Of a stretch of 64,000 bases of DNA, positions 43,674 through 52,780 are shown one piece after another (within the stretch, counting starts at the first letter, position 1; each line of letters opens with the position of its first letter). The notes under the pieces are model-generated. The model saw nothing but the letters and a program-made list of their open reading frames with translations, was not told where the DNA came from and ran no database searches. A program made the position numbers and the translations under genes. Source of the stretch: SAR324 cluster bacterium (lineage in GTDB: Bacteria > SAR324 > NAC60-12). The stretch lies in NCBI GenBank assembly GCA_015231885.1, contig JADGAT010000005.1:1-64000 (forward strand), given 5' to 3'.

Positions 43674-44921
43674 TCATGGCTCCTTCTTGATTTCGGCTCT
43701 GGGATCCAGTTCAAAAGTTTCTGGAGCAATACGTGATACAGGAACCACAACAAAACCAGAACGTTCCTCCGGAGGGACCATTCGGTGGAGGGTCAATTGT
43801 GAGAGTACATAGAAGGCATAAATAGTATGGAATGCAGCAGAGAAGATAAAAATCACACCAGTCCCCAGACTAATCATTGCAATCGAAGCAATGGCTGGCC
43901 CTATGATAGCACCGATAGAAAAACTCAAGAGCAGCCCACCGGAAACTGAAACAAAATCCCCTTCCTTTGTATGGTCGTTCGCCTGGGCAATACAGACTGG
44001 ATAAAGCGTGAGTGAGAACGCACCGAAGCAGAAGGTCACTAGCAAGAGCCCCGTTTGAGATAGAATTTCTGCAACAGACACAAGCCAAACTTCACCTATA
44101 ACGGCTCCAAGACTAACAAAAATAATAACTTTACGCCGGTCAATGACATCCGATAAACGGCCAATTGGCCACTGAGCAACCGCACCGCCAAAAATAGCGG
44201 CTGTCATGAAAAAGGAGATCGCCCGGACATCCATACCTATTTCCCTGGCAAAAACAGGTGCTAACGTCCAAAAGGGACCGTTGGTAAGACCTACAACAAA
44301 GCAACCAACCAAACCGATTGAAGACGTCTGCCATAACCTTCTTAGATCAAGCTTTACCCGTTGAATGGGTTTTGGTTGGCTAGAGTTGCTCAAAGCAACC
44401 GGAAGGAGCGCAAACGAGGCTAGAATGGAAGCCAACACGAACAAAATCATGCTTCCCGGAGATGCCAGGTTGATCAGTAGTTGTCCGACTGTAATGGATA
44501 TTAGATTGACAGCAAGGTAAATGCTGAAAACACGTCCCCTCATTTCACTGCTTGCTTCTTCATTGATCCAACTTTCAATAATCATAAAAAGTCCGCAAAA
44601 ACAATATCCCGTTACGACACGAAAGAAAATCCAGACAATCTCACTTGGTATCAATGCATGAATTAAAGGAGTAACCGAGGCCAGTGAGGCAAAGGCTGCA
44701 AACGCCCGAATATGTCCGGATCGCTGTACAATGACCGGACAATGAAGGCAGCCTAGTATGAAACCAATATAATAAGCAGTGCCGATTAATCCGATGATCG
44801 TCCCGGAAAAGGCTTCAATGTCTCCTCGGATAGGGATCAATGTCCCTTGCAGGCCATGACCTGTCAGCACAATGGCGGTAGCCAGCAACAAAGAAAATAA
44901 AGAAACAAATGTTTTACCCAA
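43674..44921 (-). CDS. MFS transporter, YcaD-like
   Basis: A 415-residue major facilitator permease with twelve hydrophobic helices. The loop 2-3 motif is weak (CPVIVQRSGHIRAF), the mid-protein loop reads RLSDVIDRRKVIIF, and the helix-4 region (RVVTGYCFCGLFMIIESWINEEASSEMRGRVFSIY) is typical of the YcaD branch. Substrate unknown. The C-terminal 35 residues are hydrophilic. It is transcribed alone. Confidence 0.9.
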   Translation of the reverse strand: MGKTFVSLFSLLLATAIVLTGHGLQGTLIPIRGDIEAFSGTIIGLIGTAYYIGFILGCLHCPVIVQRSGHIRAFAAFASLASVTPLIHALIPSEIVWIFFRVVTGYCFCGLFMIIESWINEEASSEMRGRVFSIYLAVNLISITVGQLLINLASPGSMILFVLASILASFALLPVALSNSSQPKPIQRVKLDLRRLWQTSSIGLVGCFVVGLTNGPFWTLAPVFAREIGMDVRAISFFMTAAIFGGAVAQWPIGRLSDVIDRRKVIIFVSLGAVIGEVWLVSVAEILSQTGLLLVTFCFGAFSLTLYPVCIAQANDHTKEGDFVSVSGGLLLSFSIGAIIGPAIASIAMISLGTGVIFIFSAAFHTIYAFYVLSQLTLHRMVPPEERSGFVVVPVSRIAPETFELDPRAEIKKEP

Positions 44922-45240
44922 AGTTCTTTCTCCTTATAAAGTCTTCGTCCATACTTGTGGAAAAGCAATGGTTGTCATCTTACACTGTTATGGTCAGGGA
45001 TGAGCTGCAGATTCAATTAGAAATCCAAGCTATCAAAAAGAAATAATGCAGTTTTGTGAACTCCTCAATGAGAAGTCAGAATCTCAATCAATAAAAAATT
45101 GATGATCTTGTTGAATTGACTGGTGTCCACAATTGATTCAGAATACCCTTCTCTTAATGGGAAGACAAATTGTTAAACCTGAGTAACTCCCTTTCCCTAA
45201 AACGGTCAAATCAAAATTTTCAATATCAACACAAGTTGCA
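44922..45240. other. 319-base intergenic region without recognised features
   Basis: This gap separates the divergent MFS and trmJ genes and must contain both promoters. I find no tRNA, strong hairpin or family A/B repeat. A 17-codon ATG frame near 44990 has no ribosome site and is not called. Confidence 0.5.
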
Positions 45241-45960
45241 ATGGGGTTGGAGCACATACGAATCATCCTGGTAGAGCCTGCAGGCGCATTGAATGTGGGT
45301 GCCATTGCGCGAGTGATGAAAAACTTTGGATTGAAGACACTGGTTTTAGTCAACCCCCAATGCAGCCCACTATCCAAAGACGCCCAGAAAATGGCTGTAC
45401 ACGCACAGGATGTCCTGGAGTGCTCTCAACAGTTTCCTTCTTTACAGAAAGCCTTGGCTAACTGTTCTCAAGCTGTGGCAACAACTGCCAGAAATCGCAA
45501 TTTTTTCAAGCCCTTAGACTTTCCAAAGGCCGCATTATCCAGACTTCTGGAAATTAGTGAGCCGGTTGCATTGATTTTTGGTTCAGAAGAAAGCGGATTG
45601 AGTAATGCCGATCTGCAACTGGCTCAGTACTGGATGCAAATTCCTGCCAACCCCGAATACCCCACCCTCAATTTAGCACAGTCCGTAGCCTTGTGCTGTT
45701 ATGAACTTTTTCAGCAATCGACCTCGAACGCCCCAGAAAAAACGGTGGAAAAATCTGCAACATTAGGTGAAATGGATGCCTACCTGAATCAGATGGCTTC
45801 TCTTTTGTTAGAAATAGGTTATCTGCACCCTCATACAGAAACTTCTCGCATGAATAAGTTCCGCCAGCTCTTGTATCGCTCTACTCCAGGGTCTTCTGAA
45901 ATTGATATGCTGCGTGGAGTGCTAACCCAAATGCAATGGGCATTGAAAAATAAGAAATGA
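45241..45960 (+). CDS. trmJ: tRNA (Nm32) 2'-O-methyltransferase TrmJ family
   Basis: SPOUT methyltransferase of 239 residues that methylates ribose at tRNA position 32. The opening IRIILVEPAGALNVGAIARVMKNFG and the SAM-knot motifs IFGSEESGLSN and LNLAQSVALCCYEL fit TrmJ well; the C-terminal helical extension includes the FRQLLYRS segment. It converges on hemH, seven bases apart. Confidence 0.92.
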   Translation: MGLEHIRIILVEPAGALNVGAIARVMKNFGLKTLVLVNPQCSPLSKDAQKMAVHAQDVLECSQQFPSLQKALANCSQAVATTARNRNFFKPLDFPKAALSRLLEISEPVALIFGSEESGLSNADLQLAQYWMQIPANPEYPTLNLAQSVALCCYELFQQSTSNAPEKTVEKSATLGEMDAYLNQMASLLLEIGYLHPHTETSRMNKFRQLLYRSTPGSSEIDMLRGVLTQMQWALKNKK

Positions 45961-45967
45961 AGTGTAT

Positions 45968-47074
45968 TCATACAATTGCATAAAATAAGGCTATCAGCAG
46001 CGCAAGACACCAGCTGTAGAGAATCCATTGACTTGAGCGCCGGAAGTGCTGGCTGGGAGGTAAAAGCAGCGGCAGATCCATTCCCTGTAACCCCTGGTTC
46101 CAAAGCAGCGTTTGTTCACCGAGGAGTTCGATAAAACGAGGATGGGTCTCCACAGCAGGGACACGGTAAGGGGTCAATCCTTCTGAACGGGCAAGTTCAA
46201 AATAGGTATGATCTATTTCAAATAATGTTTCCAGATGGTCGTTCACAAAACTAAGAGCAACAAAAAGAACCGAACGAACTCCTTGTTTTGCTAGCTCTGG
46301 GAGCAGTTCATCCGTGTAGGGCTGTAGCCATTTGGCAGGCCCTACACGACTCTGAAAACAAAGTTGAAATTTCCATTCAGGAAATTGCTTGCGTAAACTT
46401 TCTACAGTAGACCACAATTCCATCAAATAGGGGTCCCCTTTGTCTACATAAGATTGAGGAAGACCATGGGCAGAACACAAAATCAACGTTTCTTGAGGCA
46501 CCAATGTATGCTGCGAAAGCTCCTTTTTTAATAAATCAGAAAGAGCTTCAATATAGTAAGGGTGATTGGGATAAGAGCGCAATACCTGGATTGTACAGGC
46601 ATAACCTTGCTTTTTTAATAAACCATCAAGCTGTTCCAGTGAAGATCCCGTAGTGGCATAAGAGAAATGAGGATACATGGGAATGGCATATAGTTGCTCA
46701 ATCTGATCCTCTATTATTTGTTTCACCACACTTTCGGCATTGCCGGCGAGATAGCGATGAGCCACATATATTTTGCATCCCCCTTTCTGTTTTTGTAGAA
46801 TTTTCTCCAACTGAGCACGTTGCTGTTCTGTGGCTTCTACAATTGGAGACTTCCCCCCAATCTGCTGATACTGTTCAGCGACCTCAACTGCGCGCTTTTT
46901 CGATATTTTCCTGGCGAAACGGTTTTGCAGCCAATGAGGAAATGGCAGTTGGATCACATTGGGATCTCTCAAAATTTCATATAAAAAATCAGCGACTTCC
47001 TCCAGATGGCGAGGCCCTCCAAAATTTAGCAGCACTACTGCCTTTTGGGCAGATGGAACATTATTTTCTTGCAT
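45968..47074 (-). CDS. hemH: Ferrochelatase with C-terminal membrane anchor
   Basis: Final haem-synthesis enzyme, inserting Fe2+ into protoporphyrin IX. The 368 residues include VVLLNFGGPRHLEEV, the catalytic histidine in LCSAHGLPQSYVDKGDPY, and ALSFVNDHLETLFEID. The last 20 residues (WILYSWCLALLIALFYAIV) form a hydrophobic helix that probably anchors it to the inner membrane, as in some bacterial and plant forms. The product would serve the several haem proteins in this window. Confidence 0.95.
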   Translation of the reverse strand: MQENNVPSAQKAVVLLNFGGPRHLEEVADFLYEILRDPNVIQLPFPHWLQNRFARKISKKRAVEVAEQYQQIGGKSPIVEATEQQRAQLEKILQKQKGGCKIYVAHRYLAGNAESVVKQIIEDQIEQLYAIPMYPHFSYATTGSSLEQLDGLLKKQGYACTIQVLRSYPNHPYYIEALSDLLKKELSQHTLVPQETLILCSAHGLPQSYVDKGDPYLMELWSTVESLRKQFPEWKFQLCFQSRVGPAKWLQPYTDELLPELAKQGVRSVLFVALSFVNDHLETLFEIDHTYFELARSEGLTPYRVPAVETHPRFIELLGEQTLLWNQGLQGMDLPLLLPPSQHFRRSSQWILYSWCLALLIALFYAIV

Positions 47075-47168
47075 AATATTTTATAAAAGATAGCTTGAGA
47101 AAGCCCCTCACCCATTATAGGTTCGGCTATTCAAAGAAACACCTTACCAAAAGTCCGTTAAGAATGGA

Positions 47169-47537
47169 ATGGGAGATATGTTGATTAAACAACTTGAATG
47201 CTGCAAAGAATTCATCGCAGGCGATTTAACGGTTTTACGAGAAATATTACATCCCAGCAAAGAGAATCTGAAAATTCATTACAGCCTCGCACATGCTAAG
47301 GTTTCGCCAGGAAAAAGTTCGGTGGACCATAAGCTGAAAACATCGGAAGTTTACTACATTCTGGAAGGGAAAGGGATTATGTATATTGATGGAAAAGCCG
47401 CAGAAGTAGCAGCTGGCGCAACCATTTATATTCCTCCTGGTGCCGTTCAGCGCATCCATAATACTGAAAATTCGGAACTAATGTTCTTATGTATTGTTGA
47501 TCCGCCATGGCGAGAGGAAGAAGAAGAAATAATATGA
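47169..47537 (+). CDS. Small cupin-domain protein
   Basis: A 122-residue single cupin: HYSLAHAKVSPGKSSVDHKLKTSEVYYILEGKG is the first cupin motif and GATIYIPPGAVQRIHNTE the second, with the His/Glu metal ligands partly kept. Two ATGs (47169 and 47178) could start it. The role is open: isomerase-like or regulatory. The stop TGA meets the mgtE stop on the other strand in TGATCA. Confidence 0.85.
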   Translation: MGDMLIKQLECCKEFIAGDLTVLREILHPSKENLKIHYSLAHAKVSPGKSSVDHKLKTSEVYYILEGKGIMYIDGKAAEVAAGATIYIPPGAVQRIHNTENSELMFLCIVDPPWREEEEEII

Positions 47538-48902
47538 TCAAACAGGGATATCGGTAAAAGTTAGAGTAATCGATAAATAAACGATCACCCCCAATAGATC
47601 ATTAGCTGTGGTGATAAAGGGCCCTGTTGCCAAAGCAGGGTCAATATTAACCCGTTTTAACAACATCGGAACCGCAGAACCAACTACAGTGGCTAGAACA
47701 ACAACTGCGATCAAAGCACACCCAGCAACAATTCCCATGGTCAGATTATCTGTCAAAAGCAATACCATCCCAAACAAAATGATCGCACACACAGGACCAT
47801 TCAAAAAACTAACTCGTAATTCTTTCCAGAGCCGAACAAACAAATCGGTTGCTTGAATCTCTCCTGTTCCCAGTCCGCGAACAATAATCGAAGAAGACTG
47901 AATTGCAATATTTCCTCCGAGTGCTGCAATGAGTGGTATAAAATACATAACTTCAGGTAATTTTTCTAAATATACCGCAAACGATTCCATTGCCAGTGCC
48001 GCACCAAAGCCTCCAACCAAACCTAAGATCAGCCATGGAATACGATCCTTTGAAGTACGAAAAACTGAGGTTTCCAGGACTTCTTCATCTCCTGTTCCTG
48101 CAATATGGCCCAAGTCTTCGTAAAATTCTTCATTCAACACATCCATCACATCATCGATGGTAATTCTGCCGATTAGTTTTAAGTACTTATCAATGACAGG
48201 CACAACTACCAAATCATACTCACGGACAATATTAGCAACATGCTCCTGATCCATCTCCACATCCACAGCAACGACATTTGGATCCATTAAATCTTTGATA
48301 AATGCAGTAGCTTCTGTCAATAACAGCTTGTGGATATCAACAAAGCCAATCAGATGCTGGAACTCATCAATAACATACACTATATAGAATTTTTCAATGT
48401 CTTCTTTGACCGTATATTTTCGAATTTCCTGAATTGCTTTTGCCACAGTATGCTCTTTTTGGACAGCAACCACATCAGGATCCATAATCCCGCCAGCACT
48501 TTCGCTGTCATATTTCATCAAGTTCGTGATTTCTTCACGCTCTTTCAAAGGCAAACTGCCCAGAATTTCGTCAGCCTTTTCTTCATCCAGGACAGCAACC
48601 ACATCAGCGGCATCATCACCGTCCATTTCTTCAATGAGTCCTCCTAAGGTCTCCGCATTCATTTGCTCCACAACTTCTGTAAAAACGGGAGAATAATTGT
48701 GCAGCTGAGCAAGAACATCCGAAGCAATTTCTTTAGGTAAGGCTTCGAGCAAATCCAACTGGTATTTCAGCTTTAACTGTAAGAAGCTGTTCATGATCTC
48801 AACCACATCAAGGTCTTTTAGTAAACCTCGTAATGCTTCAGTCCTTTGTGTATTGATCAGTTTCTTAATCAGTTTATGATGAGATTTTTTTTCAATGCCC
48901 AT
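47538..48902 (-). CDS. mgtE: Magnesium transporter MgtE
   Basis: Homodimeric Mg2+ channel of 454 residues. The N-terminal superhelix (about 20-135), tandem CBS domains (about 140-260) and C-terminal five-helix pore domain (about 285-454) are all present. DPDVVAVQKEHTVAKAI marks the first CBS and FIPLIAALGGNIAIQSSSIIVRGL a pore helix. The last residues lie adjacent to the cupin gene stop. The upstream TerB-like gene is eight bases away on the same strand. Confidence 0.95.
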   Translation of the reverse strand: MGIEKKSHHKLIKKLINTQRTEALRGLLKDLDVVEIMNSFLQLKLKYQLDLLEALPKEIASDVLAQLHNYSPVFTEVVEQMNAETLGGLIEEMDGDDAADVVAVLDEEKADEILGSLPLKEREEITNLMKYDSESAGGIMDPDVVAVQKEHTVAKAIQEIRKYTVKEDIEKFYIVYVIDEFQHLIGFVDIHKLLLTEATAFIKDLMDPNVVAVDVEMDQEHVANIVREYDLVVVPVIDKYLKLIGRITIDDVMDVLNEEFYEDLGHIAGTGDEEVLETSVFRTSKDRIPWLILGLVGGFGAALAMESFAVYLEKLPEVMYFIPLIAALGGNIAIQSSSIIVRGLGTGEIQATDLFVRLWKELRVSFLNGPVCAIILFGMVLLLTDNLTMGIVAGCALIAVVVLATVVGSAVPMLLKRVNIDPALATGPFITTANDLLGVIVYLSITLTFTDIPV

Positions 48903-48910
48903 AAAAAATT

Positions 48911-49813
48911 TTATGATAAAATTCTTAATTCTTTCATTGTTGCGATCAATGAATGAGAGTGATGTCTGATCTTCACAACTTCATCGTCAGTCAAATTCAA
49001 AGTATCTGCCAAACGGTCCATGAATTGTATTTCCCGATCTGATATATCCCCATCAATGGCAGCCAACAAAAAAGCAGAAGAAAACACATCAAATTTTGCG
49101 CTCTTTTCTGTAATGGAGGTCAACAAGACTTGAAATAAACGGTCCATGTTGTTTGCATACTCTTCAAAGCTACTCTGGATTTCCTGAAAGTCCAGTTTTT
49201 CCCCACTCCTGTCAAACGAATACAATGCCCTCATTAACCCCAATTCTCGACTGACATCCGACTTTTCATCAGAATGAATGACGGCGAGCATCGCTAAAAT
49301 CCTGGCTTTACTGAGAGATATTTCTGTCGAGGATGATTCAACGGTTTCATGATCCAGCAAATGGTATTTGTTCAAAGTATCTGTAATATACTTGGAATGC
49401 TCTTCTACCGTCTGGATATCTTCTAATGTCATTCTCAGCGTTTTAGCCAGTCTGTGCAATATTTGAGTTTCTTCTTTGGAAATATAGCCATCAATGGATG
49501 CCAATAAATAGACTGAGGCCAATAAATCCATTTTATCATCTCGGCTGAGCATGGAGTCCTCCAGTTTTTCAAATAAAAAATCTAAATCTTTCCCATACTC
49601 TGTAAATTGTTTAACATAATCTGGAATCGCAATCCCTGCCAATCGCTGATCAAAAGCACACAGGGCCTCCATTAAGCCCATTTCCCGTTTCATTTCATCC
49701 TTTTCATCAGAATGAATAACGGCGAGCATTGCCAAGACCTTTGCGTCAGAAAATGTTAACTCCGGAGCCAAAACATTTTCTTTGAATCGATCGACCATTT
49801 TTTTGAAAAACAT
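48911..49813 (-). CDS. Tandem TerB-like domain protein
   Basis: A 300-residue all-helical protein made of two related halves of about 135 residues. Each opens with AKVLAMLAVIHSDEK or AKILAMLAVIHSDEK and ends with a YLLASIDGYISKEETQ or FLLAAIDGDISDREIQ helix-loop-helix, the acidic pattern of TerB/DjlA-type domains, which can bind metal. I start at the ATG at 49813 because of AGGAAG upstream; the open frame runs to 49861. It precedes mgtE by eight bases, which suggests a magnesium- or envelope-related role (inference). Confidence 0.75.
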   Translation of the reverse strand: MFFKKMVDRFKENVLAPELTFSDAKVLAMLAVIHSDEKDEMKREMGLMEALCAFDQRLAGIAIPDYVKQFTEYGKDLDFLFEKLEDSMLSRDDKMDLLASVYLLASIDGYISKEETQILHRLAKTLRMTLEDIQTVEEHSKYITDTLNKYHLLDHETVESSSTEISLSKARILAMLAVIHSDEKSDVSRELGLMRALYSFDRSGEKLDFQEIQSSFEEYANNMDRLFQVLLTSITEKSAKFDVFSSAFLLAAIDGDISDREIQFMDRLADTLNLTDDEVVKIRHHSHSLIATMKELRILS

Positions 49814-49934
49814 GCACTTCCTTTTTCTGGAAAATAGTACAATTCTGATCACCCCAGTCACTAAATGGAATAAACAATATGCTGCTTAAATAGAAGAATT
49901 TTGTTATAAAAGCAACAAAGAATTGAAATAAATG

Positions 49935-49964
49935 TTGACGAAAATGTTAAAAATAGAGTACAAA
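49935..49964 (+). promoter_or_regulatory. Sigma70-like promoter of the rplY operon
   Basis: TTGACG (49935-49940) and TACAAA (49959-49964) are 18 bases apart, 44 bases before the rplY ATG. The -35 is close to consensus and the -10 matches at four of six positions. Confidence 0.5.
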
Positions 49965-50008
49965 GTAAGTTTATTTTTTTAATCAATATACTCAATAAGG
50001 AGTTCTGG

Positions 50009-50635
50009 ATGTCACAAGAAACACTGACAGCAAAAGTACGTCATTCCAGTGGAAAAAAAATTACCCGCAAATTGAGAAAATTAGATAAAATTCCTGCAAT
50101 TCTTTATGGTTCTGGCCAAGCTACGATGCTAGAAATGGATGAAGTGCCCACACGACAATCCATTGAGAAAATGTATGGAGCTCATCAGCTGGTTCCCTTG
50201 CAAATCATAGAAAACGATAAAGATCCTGTAGAGCATCAGGTTCTCATCCAAGAAATTCAAAAGCACCCTTACAAGCGTAAAATCGTTCATTTGGATTTGC
50301 GTCAACTGGATGCTGATAAACACATCATATTAAATATACCTCTACGGATAACTGGAGTTGCTCCTGGAATCAAAAAAGGAGGCTCACTGCAACTCATTGT
50401 ACGCGAAGTTCCTATTCGTTGTCTACCTTCTAATATTCCAGAATATATTGAAGTCGATGTATCTGATCTGGATTTCAATGAAACCATACGAGTCCAAGAA
50501 GCCAAATACCCAGAAGCTATATCTTGTTGTGCCAAAGAAAATTATACGATTGTGACTATCATTGGTAGAAAAGCAGAAACAGAACTGGAACAAGAACAAG
50601 AAGAGGAAACCGTCGAAGAACAGCCGGAAGAATGA
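50009..50635 (+). CDS. rplY: Ribosomal protein bL25 (Ctc form)
   Basis: 5S rRNA-binding protein of 208 residues, with the N-terminal L25 fold (AKVRHSSGKKITRKLRKLDKIPAILYG) and the longer C-terminal TL5/Ctc domain, then an acidic Glu-rich tail. AAGGAG lies before the ATG. First gene of the block; the stop overlaps the pth start (ATGA). Confidence 0.95.
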   Translation: MSQETLTAKVRHSSGKKITRKLRKLDKIPAILYGSGQATMLEMDEVPTRQSIEKMYGAHQLVPLQIIENDKDPVEHQVLIQEIQKHPYKRKIVHLDLRQLDADKHIILNIPLRITGVAPGIKKGGSLQLIVREVPIRCLPSNIPEYIEVDVSDLDFNETIRVQEAKYPEAISCCAKENYTIVTIIGRKAETELEQEQEEETVEEQPEE

Positions 50636-51204
50636 AATTAATTGTAGGACTGGGCAACCCTGGTGCAGGTTACGAACAGAATCGGCATAATATTGGTTTT
50701 TTGGTTCTAGATCAGCTTGCTAAACACTTGGGGGGGGCCTCTTTTCGCGAAAAATTTCATGCTCTCATTGCAAAATCCAGCGTTGGCAGTGAAAATTTTA
50801 TTTTGATGAAGCCTCTGACTTTTATGAATAACAGTGGGCAAGCGGTTGTTGCCTGCATGAATTTTTTTAAAATTTCAGTAAACGAGGTTGCCATTATCTA
50901 CGATGATCTGGATTTGCCGACAGGAAAAGTCAGATTTCGTGTAAGTGGAGGACATGGGGGGCACAATGGAATCCGATCCATTATCCAGCATCTAAAAACA
51001 CAGGATTTTAAACGAATTCGTTTTGGCATTGGCCGCCCTCCTCAAGGAATGGCACCACGCGATTATGTCCTGAGTAATTGGAATGAGTCCGATAAGCAGC
51101 AGATCAACCAGGTTCAGGAAGAAACCATACCGCATCTGATGCGATTTATAAGCCATTCCGAATTCAAAGATACATCCCTTCATGCTATCCATGAGGAGAA
51201 CTAG
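50632..51204 (+). CDS. pth: Peptidyl-tRNA hydrolase
   Basis: Releases peptides from prematurely dropped tRNAs. The 190-residue enzyme shows the signature IVGLGNPGAGYEQNRHNIGF with the catalytic histidine, KPLTFMNNSGQAV, and DDLDLPTGKVRFRVSGGHGGHNG. It overlaps rplY by four bases, a very common gene pair. Confidence 0.97.
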   Translation: MKLIVGLGNPGAGYEQNRHNIGFLVLDQLAKHLGGASFREKFHALIAKSSVGSENFILMKPLTFMNNSGQAVVACMNFFKISVNEVAIIYDDLDLPTGKVRFRVSGGHGGHNGIRSIIQHLKTQDFKRIRFGIGRPPQGMAPRDYVLSNWNESDKQQINQVQEETIPHLMRFISHSEFKDTSLHAIHEEN

Positions 51205-51232
51205 TATCAAATGTATTTATTGATTATTGCAT

Positions 51233-51258
51233 TTGAATCAGCCCGGTTGCTGATTCAA
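51233..51258 (+). promoter_or_regulatory. Leader hairpin upstream of rpsF (candidate S6:S18 leader)
   Basis: TTGAATCAG (51233-51241) pairs perfectly with CTGATTCAA (51250-51258) around the loop CCCGGTTG. It lies 57 bases before rpsF. Known S6:S18 leaders upstream of rpsF carry a CCG in a bulge or loop bound by the S6-S18 complex; the CCCGG here fits that. A T run follows (51263-51269), so it could also end the rplY-pth transcript. Confidence 0.5.
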
Positions 51259-51314
51259 CAGTAATTTTTCCTTGTCTGCAAGAGCAGGCTTAACTCGAAA
51301 GGAAATGGAACCTT

Positions 51315-51839
51315 ATGGAAGGATATGAATCCGTTATCATTACAGACCCTGACTTAACAGAAGAAGATACGTCAGGCATTCTTGACAAAGTCAAAGATAC
51401 GATTACCAGCCATGGTGGAGAAGTACAGAAATACCATTTATGGGGACGACGTCGATTGGCATACTTAATCAATAAAAAAAATTATGGTGTCTATCACATT
51501 TTCTATTTCACTGGAGATGGAGAACTATTAAATGATCTCAACCAATATTATCGTTACTCAGAAAATATTCTGCGTTTTCAAACAATAAAAGTTGAAAATA
51601 TCCAGGAAGAATTTGATAGATTTCTTGAATACTTAAAAGCCGCTGCGGCCCCCCAGAACCCCAAACGTCATAACGAGAGAGCGAACACTCCTGCTCAAAA
51701 AGTAGGGGATCAAACAGTAGAAACAGAAATAGCGGCAGAAGGAGCAGCAGATGCTCCTGAAGAAAAAGAACCTGAAACAGAGCTAGAAGCAGTCACCTCA
51801 GAGGAAGATACAACCATGAACAGCGAAGAGGAGAAATAA
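51315..51839 (+). CDS. rpsF: Ribosomal protein bS6 with extended acidic tail
   Basis: Small-subunit protein that pairs with S18. The core (about residues 1-100) has [40 protein letters not shown] and [12 protein letters not shown]. The remaining 70 residues are an Ala/Glu-rich acidic extension, making it 174 residues compared with 95-135 in most species. rpsR follows one base after the stop. Confidence 0.96.
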   Translation: MEGYESVIITDPDLTEEDTSGILDKVKDTITSHGGEVQKYHLWGRRRLAYLINKKNYGVYHIFYFTGDGELLNDLNQYYRYSENILRFQTIKVENIQEEFDRFLEYLKAAAAPQNPKRHNERANTPAQKVGDQTVETEIAAEGAADAPEEKEPETELEAVTSEEDTTMNSEEEK

Positions 51840-51840
51840 C

Positions 51841-52101
51841 ATGTCATATAAAAGCCAGCGTCGAAAAATTCTTGCTCGAAAACGCAAATTCTGTCCTTTT
51901 CGAGAAGCAGGTGTCCAATCCATCAATTACAAAGATATCAATACACTCAAAGATTATATAACAGAGTGTGGAAAAATCATTCCAAGCCGAATTTCAGGTG
52001 TGTCGGTTCCTTATCAGCGTATGCTAAAAAGAGAAGTCAAACGCGCACGTAATTTAGCCTTATTATCCTATACAGAAGGATATATTTCTCCTGATGCTTA
52101 G
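51841..52101 (+). CDS. rpsR: Ribosomal protein bS18
   Basis: S6-binding ribosomal protein of 86 residues with the core [20 protein letters not shown] and [20 protein letters not shown]. It is immediately downstream of rpsF, as usual. Confidence 0.97.
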   Translation: MSYKSQRRKILARKRKFCPFREAGVQSINYKDINTLKDYITECGKIIPSRISGVSVPYQRMLKREVKRARNLALLSYTEGYISPDA

Positions 52102-52171
52102 AAACCAACAGTAAGCGTGCCATTTTCTCCAGTATTTTGTTTATGAAAAACTGTTTATTAAGAGAAGTACC

Positions 52172-52720
52172 GTGAAAATCATATTAACTCAAGATGTTCC
52201 TAATTTAGGGGTAGTTGGCGACCAGATTCAAGTCAAGCCTGGGTATGCGCGTAATTATCTAATACCCCAAAGTAAAGCAATATTAGCAACAAGTAAAAAA
52301 TCAAAAGAATTGCAGCACCGCATGAAATTCTTCGAAAAATTGCGGCAAGCTGCTATAGAAGCTGCCAAAGGGGAAGCTGAGAAGCTAAAAGAGCTTCAAT
52401 TGGAAATTACTAAAAAGTCTGGCTCTGGTGGACGCTTATTTGGTTCCGTCACCAGCAAGGATATCTCAGAATTACTGCAAGAAAAAGGATTTGAAATCGC
52501 TCGCCGTGATATCGTATCATACGAACCAATCAAGACGGTTGGTACTCACACTGTTAGCGTGAAATTACATACCACTGTCAAAGTGGATGTAACTATCCAG
52601 GTACAGGGCGATGCAGTAGAGTCAAAGCTCGCTCCTCCGCAAGAAGATGAAGCCTTGCAAACCGAAATACCATCTACAGAGACAGAAACCGTGGATGTCG
52701 AAGATTCTACAGAATCGTAA
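52172..52720 (+). CDS. rplI: Ribosomal protein bL9
   Basis: Large-subunit protein of 182 residues starting with GTG (KIILTQDVPNLGVVGDQIQVK). The N-domain, the long connecting helix and C-domain (GRLFGSVTSKDISELLQEKG) are present, followed by a Glu/Thr-rich acidic tail of about 30 residues beyond the usual end. AGAGAAG lies before the GTG. Confidence 0.96.
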   Translation: MKIILTQDVPNLGVVGDQIQVKPGYARNYLIPQSKAILATSKKSKELQHRMKFFEKLRQAAIEAAKGEAEKLKELQLEITKKSGSGGRLFGSVTSKDISELLQEKGFEIARRDIVSYEPIKTVGTHTVSVKLHTTVKVDVTIQVQGDAVESKLAPPQEDEALQTEIPSTETETVDVEDSTES

Positions 52721-52748
52721 GCTGATCATTATCAAGACGTAGATGCAT

Positions 52749-52764
52749 GAGTGCCTGAGCACTC
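52749..52764 (+). promoter_or_regulatory. Small hairpin between rplI and dnaB
   Basis: GAGTGC and GCACTC form a perfect 6-bp stem with loop CTGA, 17 bases before the preferred dnaB ATG, followed by a T-rich stretch. It may weaken read-through or translation into dnaB. It overlaps the alternative GTG start at 52751. Confidence 0.3.
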
Positions 52765-52780
52765 CTCCTTGTTGGTTTGT

